57,912 nt of DNA from Polaromonas sp. CF318 (GTDB lineage: Bacteria > Pseudomonadota > Gammaproteobacteria > Burkholderiales > Burkholderiaceae_C): NCBI RefSeq assembly GCF_000282655.1, contig NZ_AKIV01000143.1, forward strand, positions 1 to 57,912, given 5' to 3'. The notes below the pieces were generated by a model, which was not told the DNA's origin, did no database searches, and saw nothing but the letters and a program-made list of their open reading frames with translations. Shown one piece after another: positions 43,424 to 51,067 of the stretch. Made by a program: the position numbers and the translations under genes. The stretch's first letter is position 1. Every line of letters starts with the position of its first letter.

Positions 43424-43448
43424 AGATGAAATCTAGGAACCAATCACC

Positions 43449-43910
43449 ATGAAAACTCTGGATGAAATCGACCTCCGCATTCTTCGGATGTTGCAAAAAG
43501 ACGGGCGAATTCAAAATGTGGAGTTGGCCGAAAAAGCAGGCCTGTCACCGTCTCCATGCCTGCGCCGAGTAAAAGCGCTCGAAGAGTCAGGTGTCGTCGA
43601 ACGATACGTCGCATTGCTTGATGCCTCGAAGCTGGGGATCGGACTGACAGTCTTTGTTCGTATCTGGTTAACCAGCCAAGACGCGAAAACCATAGATAAC
43701 TTCACGGCTGAAGTACAGAGCCTCCCTCAAATCGTTGAATGCCATCTGATGGCCGGAGACTGCGACTTCCTGCTTCGTGTTGTTGCTGCCGACCTTGATG
43801 CCTACCGAAGATTCCAGGGCGAGCACCTGGTTCGGATCAAGGGAGTACAGAGCGTCAAGACTGAGATACCCATGCAGAAGATCAAGATGACCTCCGAATT
43901 ACCCATTTAG
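43449..43910 (+). CDS. Lrp/AsnC-family transcriptional regulator
   Basis: A 153-residue regulator of normal length: N-terminal helix-turn-helix (LDEIDLRILRMLQKDGRIQ, SPSPCLRRVKALEESG) and C-terminal RAM ligand domain (about residues 68-145; VECHLMAGDCDFLLRVVA). AGGA lies 9 bases before the ATG. Its divergent position to the branched-chain aminotransferase suggests that it senses an amino acid and controls that operon and itself. It marks the right edge of the lower-GC region. Confidence 0.92.
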   Translation: MKTLDEIDLRILRMLQKDGRIQNVELAEKAGLSPSPCLRRVKALEESGVVERYVALLDASKLGIGLTVFVRIWLTSQDAKTIDNFTAEVQSLPQIVECHLMAGDCDFLLRVVAADLDAYRRFQGEHLVRIKGVQSVKTEIPMQKIKMTSELPI

Positions 43911-44047
43911 AACCGAGTGCGTTTAAGTACCGCTGTCGCAAGAAACTGCATGGTGCTTGAGGCAATACGACGCGGGTCGGAGGTACACCTGTTTAGTGTC
44001 GCGTGCCCTCGAAAGCTCCGGGAGCGGATGGCTCTGTTGCCTGAGGC

Positions 44048-44659
44048 TCAAGCCTGTTCCCGACGATTTAGAGCGGCGGCAAGCAGGTCCAGCCTGTCGC
44101 CGCCCCAAAACAGCTCGCCCCGATAGACGAAAGTCGGGGCGCCAAAAACCCCCAGCAGTTCAGCGCGCTCAAACGCTGCATCGAGGTCTCGCTGCGCGTC
44201 GGCATTGAGGTACTCACGCCAATCGCCGGCTTGCAGGCCCGCACTGACGAGTGCCGCCTCAATTTGCACCGGCGACTCCAGGTCGAATTCGCGGCGCCAG
44301 AAGGCCGCCAGCAGGGGATCGCAGAACTCCCAGAGGCAATTCCTGGACTTCGCGAACAGCATCGCCTGACTTCCCAGGCCTGCGTCCCAGAGCTTTGTTG
44401 TGGAACGGATCGTGAGGCCTTGCAGCTTCGCCAGGCGCCGGCAGTCCATGTACAGGTACTTCAGTTTCGCGACATCGCGTGGCGAGCGCTGCTCGACCTC
44501 ACCCCCGTAGGCGGAACGAAAGTCCGTGATCACGGGCCACCATTCGAAGGCCACGCCGGTGCGCTGGGCCAAAGCACGCGCGGGCTGCAATGCGAGGTAG
44601 GAGTAAGGGCTGCGCAGATCGATGAAGGCGTCCACCACGCCGTTGTCATTCGGGGCCAT
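44048..44659 (-). CDS. 2-Hydroxychromene-2-carboxylate isomerase family (DsbA/GST-kappa-like)
   Basis: A 203-residue thioredoxin-fold protein. FIDLRSPYSYLALQPA contains the active-site Ser that activates glutathione, and GVFGAPTFVYRGELFWGGDRLDLL is the conserved C-terminal motif. The type enzyme (NahD) isomerises 2-hydroxychromene-2-carboxylate in naphthalene degradation with bound glutathione. No ring-cleaving dioxygenase of that pathway is nearby, so the substrate is open. The ATG at 44659 is 2 bases after the GST stop and has AGAGG upstream. Confidence 0.88.
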   Translation of the reverse strand: MAPNDNGVVDAFIDLRSPYSYLALQPARALAQRTGVAFEWWPVITDFRSAYGGEVEQRSPRDVAKLKYLYMDCRRLAKLQGLTIRSTTKLWDAGLGSQAMLFAKSRNCLWEFCDPLLAAFWRREFDLESPVQIEAALVSAGLQAGDWREYLNADAQRDLDAAFERAELLGVFGAPTFVYRGELFWGGDRLDLLAAALNRREQA

Positions 44660-44661
44660 GG

Positions 44662-45342
44662 TTACTGCCTCTGAAAGAGATTTCGTTTGGCTTCCGCCGA
44701 GGTGGTGACGTCGATCCACTGGTCTCTCAGGAGGTTCAGGCCGCGTGTCACGGCCGGCCGGCTGCGCACCCGCCCGTACCAGGCCTGGACCCGCGGGAAT
44801 TCATCCAGCGAGACGCCCGTCAGCTTGTGGATACGGATCCAGGGAAAGCACGCCATGTCGGCGATCGAATAGGCATCGCAGATGTACTCCCGTCCTTGCA
44901 GGCGGTCATCCAGCACTTTCAACAAGCGCCGCGTTTCGTTCTGGTAGCGCGCCATTGCATAGGGTACGGACTCGGGCGCATACCGGAAAAAGTGCTGGGC
45001 TTGCCCCATGATGGGCCCCAGCCCACCGACCTGCCAGAACAGCCATTGCATGACTTCGCTGCGCTGCCGCACGTCGACCGGAAGAAATCGCCCCTCCTTC
45101 TCCGCGAGGTAAGTCATGATGGCCCCGGTCTCGAAGACGGTCAGAGGGTCACCGCCGCCCTTGGGGTCGTGGTCCACGATGGCCGGTATCTTCCCATTGG
45201 GGTTGATGGCCCTGTAGCCGGCCTCGTGCTGGGCGCCGCTCGTGATGTTGACCGGGATGGCGCGATACGGAATTTCCAGCTCCTCCACGAGGATCTGCAC
45301 CTTGTGTCCATTGGGAGCCGCCCAGCTGTAAAGATCAATCAT
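44662..45342 (-). CDS. Glutathione S-transferase (YfcG/YghU-like)
   Basis: A 226-residue GST with an N-terminal thioredoxin-like domain (MIDLYSWAAPNGHKVQILVEELEIPY, GKIPAIVDHD, ETGAIMTYLAEKEG) and an all-helical C-terminal domain (SIADMACFPWIR). The group includes disulfide-bond reductases that use glutathione. It is the middle gene of an enoyl-CoA hydratase/GST/isomerase operon, and both this protein and the next use glutathione, which suggests one detoxification or isomerisation route. Confidence 0.92.
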   Translation of the reverse strand: MIDLYSWAAPNGHKVQILVEELEIPYRAIPVNITSGAQHEAGYRAINPNGKIPAIVDHDPKGGGDPLTVFETGAIMTYLAEKEGRFLPVDVRQRSEVMQWLFWQVGGLGPIMGQAQHFFRYAPESVPYAMARYQNETRRLLKVLDDRLQGREYICDAYSIADMACFPWIRIHKLTGVSLDEFPRVQAWYGRVRSRPAVTRGLNLLRDQWIDVTTSAEAKRNLFQRQ

Positions 45343-45350
45343 GGCGGCTC

Positions 45351-46127
45351 TTATTTCCGCTTGTTCATGATTTCCTGCCGCCGGCGGTCCTGGGCCCGCC
45401 GGTTGCCTGCGTCGCTCATCCCCGCCGGGAGCTGTGCGTCCAGTGCGACGGTGCGTTCCTCGATCTGCCTCATGACACCATCCTGCAAAGCCTTCTTGGA
45501 CATCGCATAGGCGGTGTTGCAGTCAGGGGTGATGCATGTTGCATAGCCGATGGCCGTGGCGAGCAGCTTGTCGGGCTCCACCACCTCATGGAAGAAGCCC
45601 AGCCGCTCCGCTTCCTCGAATTCATACAGCTTGCCGCGCAGCGTGGCCAGCGCCCCGACCTGGTCGCCCAACGCATATTTGATGATCTCGACATAGGCCG
45701 CGGGCATGGGAATGCCGATGGGCACTTCGTTGAGGCCGAACTTCGCCGGTTTGCGCGCGGCCACCCGGAAGTCGCAGTCCAGCGCGGTGATCAGGCCGCC
45801 GGCGATGGCGTGGCCGTTCACGGCTGCCACGGTGGGCCTTGGGTATTGGAAGATGCGCAGATTCGTCGCGCGGTAGGCCCGGTACCATTCGCGGATCTTG
45901 TCCTGGCTTCCGCTGCCGAAGATGTCGAAGCTGTACTGGAAGTCGATGCCGGCCGAGAAGGCGTCGCCCTGGCCGGTCAGCACCACCGGCAGCTCGTTGA
46001 ACTCGCGCTCCAGCCGGTCAAACGCCGCATGCAGGTCGGCGAAGAACTGCTCGTTCTGCACATTCACTTTATTGGTGTTCATGCGCACCACGGCGCATCC
46101 CTCCACCACGTCGATATTCCATGCCAT
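45351..46127 (-). CDS. Enoyl-CoA hydratase/isomerase family protein
   Basis: A 258-residue crotonase-fold protein. The oxyanion-hole segments are FSAGIDF and NGHAIAGG; the acidic residue of the first catalytic position is kept in GLNEVPIGI, but the usual second Glu is not evident, so isomerase or hydrolase activity is as likely as hydration. AAGGAG lies 6 bases before the ATG at 46127; an earlier in-frame start at 46166 lacks support. First gene of the operon with GST and 2-hydroxychromene-2-carboxylate isomerase. Confidence 0.88.
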   Translation of the reverse strand: MAWNIDVVEGCAVVRMNTNKVNVQNEQFFADLHAAFDRLEREFNELPVVLTGQGDAFSAGIDFQYSFDIFGSGSQDKIREWYRAYRATNLRIFQYPRPTVAAVNGHAIAGGLITALDCDFRVAARKPAKFGLNEVPIGIPMPAAYVEIIKYALGDQVGALATLRGKLYEFEEAERLGFFHEVVEPDKLLATAIGYATCITPDCNTAYAMSKKALQDGVMRQIEERTVALDAQLPAGMSDAGNRRAQDRRRQEIMNKRK

Positions 46128-46220
46128 GTTGTCTCCTTTGGGTTGATCCGCGTATGTCCACTGCATTTCCAGATTAGCAGGGGCGCCACCGGAACGCTGT
46201 CATTGCAACGACAGTGCGGC

Positions 46221-46244
46221 GGGAGGTGGGAGGTGGGAGACGGG
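46221..46244 (+). other. G-quadruplex motif
   Basis: Four GGG runs separated by uniform four-base loops (AGGT, AGGT, AGAC), in the 227-base gap upstream of the enoyl-CoA hydratase gene. The G-rich strand is the non-template-like plus strand, whereas the flanking genes are on minus, so an intrastrand fold would form in the template. A bulged CTGTC/GACAG stem at 46197-46214 is next to it. The rest of this gap holds no recognisable gene. Confidence 0.4.
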
Positions 46245-46354
46245 ACACCCTGCAAGCGAAGGCACTTCAGCGGTGCCCGCTGTGGTTTGAACGGCAAGGC
46301 CTTGGAGGGCCGGCGGCAGGCCCGCGGCCGCCACCGGACTCGTACTGGCCGCTC

Positions 46355-46831
46355 TTATTCCTTCACAGGCATGGCCGAAGAATGGTGGTTGACGATCAGC
46401 CACTTGCCGCCGGTGAACTCGTACACAAAAGTGTAGCGGGCGGACACCTTGTTGCCGTCCTTGAAGGAAAAGGTATAAGTTCCCACGTCCTGCGCCAGAT
46501 TGCAGCCGATCTTGATGAAGCGCTTGTCGATGGCGCCCTGGGGCTGGTCTTTCAGGAACTTGACGAAATAGCCGTTGATCTCGGCAGGTGTCGCATGCGG
46601 CTGGTTGGCCACGGTCGGCAGCAGCACGGCATCGGGGGCGTAGTTGGCGGTGACCTTGGCCGGGTCCAGGGTCTTGAGCGAATCGTTCCAGCGATCGAAC
46701 AGGCCGGCGATTTTCTTTTCGTCGGTGGGCTGGCAGGTCTCGGTGCGGGCTTGCGCCGCGCCCGCGGCCAACAGCAGCACGGCGGCAAAAGCGGGGAGCA
46801 AACGGGTGGTTGCGGAAGTCATGGTGTGCAC
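46355..46831 (-). CDS. Secreted SgcJ/EcaC-family (SnoaL/NTF2-like) protein
   Basis: A 158-residue protein with a signal peptide (cleavage after AQA near residue 28) and a cystatin/NTF2-like alpha-beta domain (KIAGLFDRWNDSLKTLDPAKVTANYAPDAVLL; YTFVYEFTGGKWLIVNHHSS). The family is named after an enediyne cluster protein but its role is not known; members are small periplasmic or secreted proteins. Its promoter region contains the same direct repeat as the promoter of the two-component operon upstream, so it is a likely target of that system. Confidence 0.88.
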   Translation of the reverse strand: MHTMTSATTRLLPAFAAVLLLAAGAAQARTETCQPTDEKKIAGLFDRWNDSLKTLDPAKVTANYAPDAVLLPTVANQPHATPAEINGYFVKFLKDQPQGAIDKRFIKIGCNLAQDVGTYTFSFKDGNKVSARYTFVYEFTGGKWLIVNHHSSAMPVKE

Positions 46832-46908
46832 TCTTTCATGGGTTGGCCCTGTCGGGCAAAACCTGCGGTGGGGAAATCCGCCGCAGTGAAAGAAGTGTCG
46901 AAGCGGGG

Positions 46909-46969
46909 CATGAACGCCAGGGCGCTGGCGGCGTTAAGCGCGGCTGACGATGACATGAACGCCAGATGA
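46909..46969. promoter_or_regulatory. Direct repeats upstream of the SgcJ-like gene, candidate response-regulator sites
   Basis: CATGAACGCCAG occurs at 46909-46920 and 46954-46965, 45 bases apart. The second copy continues as ATGAACGCCAGATGAAC, giving ATGAAC half-sites 11 bases apart, the spacing used by OmpR-type regulators. It sits between the response regulator stop (46976) and the SgcJ-like start (46831). Confidence 0.5.
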
Positions 46970-46975
46970 ACCGCC

Positions 46976-47683
46976 CTAGCCCAGTGCTTCGAGGCGGTAG
47001 CCCAGGCCGCGCAGGGTGTGGATCAGCGGCTGGGCCCGGCCGTCGTCGATCTTGCTGCGCAGGCGCCGGATGTACACGTCCACCACATTGGTCAGCGGGT
47101 CCTCGTGCGTGCCCCACACGGCCGACAAAATGCGCTCACGGCTGAACAGCCGCCCCGGCGCCGACATCAGCAACTCCAGCAGGGCCAGCTCGCGCGCCGT
47201 CAGCGCGATGGGCTGGCCGCTGCGGGTGGCGCGCATGGCCTCGCGGTCGAACACCAGGTCGCCGACTTCCAGGCGCGAAGCATTGGCGGGTGCCAGGTCG
47301 CGCGAACGCCGCATCAGCGCCTCGATGCGCGCCAGCAGCTCCTCGAACGCAAAGGGTTTGACCAGGTAGTCGTCGGCGCCCAGGCGCAGACCCGAGACGC
47401 GGTCGTCCAGGGTGCCCAGGGCGGTCAGCATCAAAATGGGCAGGGCCACGCCGCCGGCGCGCAGGGTCTGGCAGACCTCCAGCCCGTCCATGCCGGGCAG
47501 CATCAGGTCCAGCAGCATGACGGTGGGCGTGCCGTCTTCGCGGGCCTGCCGGGCTACTTGCCGGGCCAGCGCCAAGCCGTCGGTGCCGTTGCGCGCTACC
47601 TGGGTACGGTAGCCTTCGGCGCGCAGGCCGCGATCCAGAAAATCGGCCACGCGGGCGTCGTCTTCCACAATCAGTATGTTCAT
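46976..47683 (-). CDS. OmpR-family response regulator
   Basis: A 235-residue regulator: receiver domain with VEDDA acidic pocket, phospho-acceptor Asp59 (LLDLMLPGMDG) and Lys in YLVKPF, then a winged-helix DNA-binding domain (ALTARELALLELLMSAPGRLFSRERIL, VDVYIRRLRSKID). It starts 4 bases after the stop of the histidine kinase gene, so the pair is cotranscribed in the order kinase then regulator. Candidate binding sites are upstream of the kinase (49321) and upstream of the SgcJ-like gene (46909-46969). Confidence 0.93.
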   Translation of the reverse strand: MNILIVEDDARVADFLDRGLRAEGYRTQVARNGTDGLALARQVARQAREDGTPTVMLLDLMLPGMDGLEVCQTLRAGGVALPILMLTALGTLDDRVSGLRLGADDYLVKPFAFEELLARIEALMRRSRDLAPANASRLEVGDLVFDREAMRATRSGQPIALTARELALLELLMSAPGRLFSRERILSAVWGTHEDPLTNVVDVYIRRLRSKIDDGRAQPLIHTLRGLGYRLEALG

Positions 47684-47687
47684 GGGT

Positions 47688-49298
47688 TCAGCTTTGTCCA
47701 GTCAGCAGGGGCAAGCGCAGGATCACGGTGGTTCCGTGCCCCGGAGCGCTGTCAATTTCTATCTTTCCACCATGGGCACGGGCCAGGGTCGCGGCTATCG
47801 GCAGGCCCAGGCCGCTGCCGTCGGCGCGGTGCAGGCGGGCCCGCTCGCTGCGGAAATTTCGCTCGAACACGCGCCCCAGTTCATCGGCCGTGATGCCGAT
47901 GCCGTGGTCGGTGGCCCGCAGTTCCCAGTGCGGCACATCGCCGGCTTCCTCGACCCGCCGGGCCCGCACCTGCACGGTGCCGCCGGGGTGCGAATAGCAC
48001 ACCGCGTTGTGCAGCAACAGGGTAAAGAGCTGGCGCAGGCGCTGTGCATCGCCCAGCAACCGCCAGCCCGGCGCGTCTTCGGGCAGGGCGTATTGCACCT
48101 GCACACGGTGCTCCCGCCCCAGGGCCTGGGCCTGCTCCACGGCTTCCTGCAGGGGCTCGGCCACATCCAGGGGGGTGCGGTGCAAGGTCAGCGCGTCGAT
48201 GTCGCTGCGCGCCATGGTCAGCAAATCATCGATCACACCGCCGAGTTGCTGGGCGGCGCCCACGATGCGCTGCATCGCGCCTTGGTAGTACGCCGCGGGC
48301 TTGTCCTGCCCGCGCAAGGCGATATCGGCTTCGCCGCGAATGGCGGTGGTGGGCGTGCGCAGCTCGTGGCTCACATCGGCAAACAGCTGGCGGCGGCGGG
48401 CTTCAAGTTGCTGAAGCGTGTGCAAGGCCTCCTCCAGCTCGGCGGTGCGTGCCTGCACCAGGTCTTCCAGCCGCTGGCGCGCCTGCGTTTCGCGCTCGCG
48501 GTGCTGGGCGATTTCGGATGCCATCGCGTTGACGCGTTGGGCAAAGCGTGAAAACTCATCGTGCCGGTGGGTCGGAATTCGATGCTGCAGGTCGCCGCGC
48601 TGCAGGGCCTCGGCACCGGTGCTGAGCTCTTCCAGCGGCTGGCGCAGCGCGCGGGTGAAGTACAGCGCCAGCAGCATGGCCGCCAGGGCCAGCGCGGTCG
48701 CCGCCCCCAGCGCCAGGCCGCGGACCAGGGCCAGGGAGCTGTCGGCCGCGGCCCGGTCGCGGGCCACGGCGAGTTTTTCGCGGTCTATGTTTCGGGACAG
48801 CAGCGAGCGCAGGTCCCGACCCTGCGACACGTCAAACACCCGGGTGATCTCCGACCATACTGCCACCGGATTCGCATTGGGCGCGGCGAGCTGCACGGTG
48901 GCCATGGCGGCGCGAAGTTCGTCCAGGCTCTGGTGCAGCACCCGCAGGTCTTCCTTGCGCTGGCGGTGTTCGGCCTGCAGCGCATCGCGGTCACCATCCA
49001 GTTCGGCGGCCAGCAGGGCCATGGCATCCAGCCTGCTGAGTGCGGCGGCCATGTCGTTCTGCAGTGTTTCACGTAGTTGCGGGTCTACCGGGGCACCCAG
49101 CAAGGCCTGTGACAACCAGGCCCGCAGGCGCTGTTTGGTGCCGTACAGGTCCAGAAACCCTCCCAGCATGTCGCTGGCCACACGGCCGCGGTAGACCTTC
49201 TCGCCGGCCTCCTGCAGTACCCACCAGGACACGCCGCCCTGCAGGAGCGCGGCCAAAGCCAGAATACCCAGGGCGACGGTCAGGCGTTTGCGGAACAT
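47688..49298 (-). CDS. Sensor histidine kinase with a four-helix-bundle periplasmic domain
   Basis: A 536-residue membrane kinase. Transmembrane helices at about residues 7-27 and 190-213 bracket a helical periplasmic domain of the four-helix-bundle chemoreceptor type. HAMP at about 214-265, a coiled coil, then the dimerisation helix with His311 (DVSHELRTP) and an HATPase domain with HNAVCYSHPGG, DHGIGI and GSGLGLPIA boxes. In the N box the usual Asn is present (LLLHNAV). It precedes its response regulator in one operon; the stimulus is unknown. Confidence 0.92.
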   Translation of the reverse strand: MFRKRLTVALGILALAALLQGGVSWWVLQEAGEKVYRGRVASDMLGGFLDLYGTKQRLRAWLSQALLGAPVDPQLRETLQNDMAAALSRLDAMALLAAELDGDRDALQAEHRQRKEDLRVLHQSLDELRAAMATVQLAAPNANPVAVWSEITRVFDVSQGRDLRSLLSRNIDREKLAVARDRAAADSSLALVRGLALGAATALALAAMLLALYFTRALRQPLEELSTGAEALQRGDLQHRIPTHRHDEFSRFAQRVNAMASEIAQHRERETQARQRLEDLVQARTAELEEALHTLQQLEARRRQLFADVSHELRTPTTAIRGEADIALRGQDKPAAYYQGAMQRIVGAAQQLGGVIDDLLTMARSDIDALTLHRTPLDVAEPLQEAVEQAQALGREHRVQVQYALPEDAPGWRLLGDAQRLRQLFTLLLHNAVCYSHPGGTVQVRARRVEEAGDVPHWELRATDHGIGITADELGRVFERNFRSERARLHRADGSGLGLPIAATLARAHGGKIEIDSAPGHGTTVILRLPLLTGQS

Positions 49299-49320
49299 GC
49301 GCCATTATCTGTGTGTCCTT

Positions 49321-49336
49321 CATGAACGGCAGATGA
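49321..49336. promoter_or_regulatory. Direct repeat upstream of the two-component operon, candidate autoregulatory site
   Basis: CATGAACGGCAGATGA matches 46954-46969 at 15 of 16 bases and again has ATGA half-sites 11 bases apart. It lies 23 bases upstream of the kinase start codon, in position for autoregulation by the response regulator. Confidence 0.5.
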
Positions 49337-49414
49337 CGATCCGGTGAACCTCGACTGACATGCGGCCCGGCACATCGACTCTCTCGCCGCTGAAATACCT
49401 TCGCTTTCCGATGT

Positions 49415-51067
49415 TTATTGAGCCAGTTGGGTAATCGCCTCGCGGCTGCCCGCCAGCGCGCGCAGCCGGAACTTCTGGATCTTGCCCGTCGCCGTCTTCG
49501 GCAAGTCCGTGAAAATCACGCGGCGCGGGCACTTGAAGTGCGCGAGGCGCTCGCGGCAGAAGGCCATCACATCGGCTTCCGTGATGGCCGGCGCAGCGGC
49601 TTTGAGCTCCACAAAGGCGCACGGCACTTCACCCCATTTGCCGTCAGGCTGCGCGACGACGGCGGCGTGCAGCACGCCGGTGAGTTGGTACAGCACCTCT
49701 TCCACTTCGACCGACGAGATATTTTCGCCGCCGGAGATGATCACGTCCTTGGATCGGTCGGTGATCTGCAGATGGCCATCGGCATGCATCACCGCCACGT
49801 CGCCCGTGTGGAACCAGCCGCCTGAAAAAGCCTTCGCGGTGGCACCCGGGTTTTTGAGGTAGCCCATCATCACGGTATTGCCGCGTATCAGCAATTCACC
49901 GCTGCTTGCGCCGTCTCGCGGAACGGGCACCAGCGTGTCGGGATCAGCCACCCGCACGGCTTCGAGCGCCGCGGCGCGAACGCCCTGGCGTGCCTTGAGG
50001 CGGCTTTGCTGGCTGGCGGGCAGTTCATCCCACCCGTCCTGCCATGCGCAGCTGATGGCGGTGCCCGAAATTTCGGTGATGCCGAACACATGGTCGACCT
50101 CAAAGCCCATGGCCCCAACGGCCTCCAGCACCGCGGCGGGCGGCGGCGATCCCGCCGTGAGCACACGCACACGGCGCGGCAGCGGCCGGCGCTGGTCCCC
50201 GGGTGTGCCCGCGATCCCGGCCAGCACAATGGGCGCGGCACAGAAGTGATCCACGCCGTGCTCCTCTATCGCGGCAAAGACGTTCGCGGCCGTCACCTTG
50301 CGCAGGCACACGTGCGTGCCCGCCGCCGCGGTGACCGCCCAGGTAAAACACCAGCCGTTGGCATGGAACATCGGCAGCGTCCACAAATACACCGGCGCGC
50401 GCGGGAGTGCCCAGTCGGTCATCTGCAGCAGGCTCATGAGGTAGGTTCCGCGGTGGCTGGGCACCACGCCCTTGGGGTCGCCCGTGGTGCCCGAGGTGTA
50501 GTTGAGTGCGATGGGCGACCACTCGTCGGCCGGCCAGCGGCCGGGGAAGGCCGGGTCCCCGCCGGCCAGGAAGGATTCGTAGTCGGTATCGCCCAGGGCC
50601 GTGCCGGTGGGCGCTTCAAGGTCGTTGATGTCGATGACGCGGGGCGGATGCGGCAGGCCTTGAAGCGCCCGCCGGACCAGGGAAGCAAATTCACGGTCCA
50701 CCAGCAGCAGCTTGCACTCGCCGTGGCGCAGGATGAAGGCGATCCCGTCCGCGTCCAGCCGGCAGTTGATGGCGTTGAGGACGGCGCCCGACAGGGGAAC
50801 GCCGAAGTGGGCTTCCAGCATGGCCGGCGTGTTGGGCGCGATGATGGACACCGTGTCGCCGGCTTGTATGCCCGCCCTGGCCAGCGCGGACGCGAGGCGG
50901 TAGCAGCGCTCGCGTGTCTCGGCCCAGGTCTGCCGGAAGCTGCCGTGCACGATGGCCGTCCGCTGGGGATAGACATCGGCCGTGCGGTCCAGGAAATTGA
51001 GCGGTGTCAGGGGAACATGGTTGGCGGCAGTCTTTGCCAGGCCCTGCGCATAAGCGGTTGCACTCAT
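49415..51067 (-). CDS. Acyl-CoA ligase (AMP-forming, medium/long-chain or DmdB-like)
   Basis: A 550-residue adenylate-forming enzyme that activates a carboxylic acid to its CoA thioester. Motifs: P-loop YTSGTTGDPKG at residues 190-200, HRGTYLM, HANGWCF, the HTGDVAVMHADGHLQITDRSKD hinge region and the C-terminal Lys in PKTATGKIQKF. Length fits the fatty-acyl or methylmercaptopropionate-type ligases. It overlaps the upstream nitroreductase gene by four bases (ATGA). The substrate is not known. Confidence 0.92.
   Translation of the reverse strand: MSATAYAQGLAKTAANHVPLTPLNFLDRTADVYPQRTAIVHGSFRQTWAETRERCYRLASALARAGIQAGDTVSIIAPNTPAMLEAHFGVPLSGAVLNAINCRLDADGIAFILRHGECKLLLVDREFASLVRRALQGLPHPPRVIDINDLEAPTGTALGDTDYESFLAGGDPAFPGRWPADEWSPIALNYTSGTTGDPKGVVPSHRGTYLMSLLQMTDWALPRAPVYLWTLPMFHANGWCFTWAVTAAAGTHVCLRKVTAANVFAAIEEHGVDHFCAAPIVLAGIAGTPGDQRRPLPRRVRVLTAGSPPPAAVLEAVGAMGFEVDHVFGITEISGTAISCAWQDGWDELPASQQSRLKARQGVRAAALEAVRVADPDTLVPVPRDGASSGELLIRGNTVMMGYLKNPGATAKAFSGGWFHTGDVAVMHADGHLQITDRSKDVIISGGENISSVEVEEVLYQLTGVLHAAVVAQPDGKWGEVPCAFVELKAAAPAITEADVMAFCRERLAHFKCPRRVIFTDLPKTATGKIQKFRLRALAGSREAITQLAQ

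Larger units (their letters stand above)
19597..43910. other. Lower-GC catabolic island (putative acquired region)
   Basis: From the end of the histidine kinase gene to the Lrp/AsnC gene, base composition drops. Hand counts of single 60-base lines gave about 77% GC at 12001 and 73% at 52201, against 50% at 26101, 47% at 38701 and 65% at 37861. The edges coincide with gene boundaries. The region holds one catabolic set with its own transporters and regulators. No integrase, transposase, tRNA or flanking repeat was found, so transfer is inferred from composition and gene content only. Confidence 0.5.

Noticed and set aside
44015..44025. GCTCC-G-GGAGC palindrome after the Lrp gene as a terminator
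   Set aside because: With a one-base centre it cannot form a stable RNA hairpin of useful length, and no T-tract follows.
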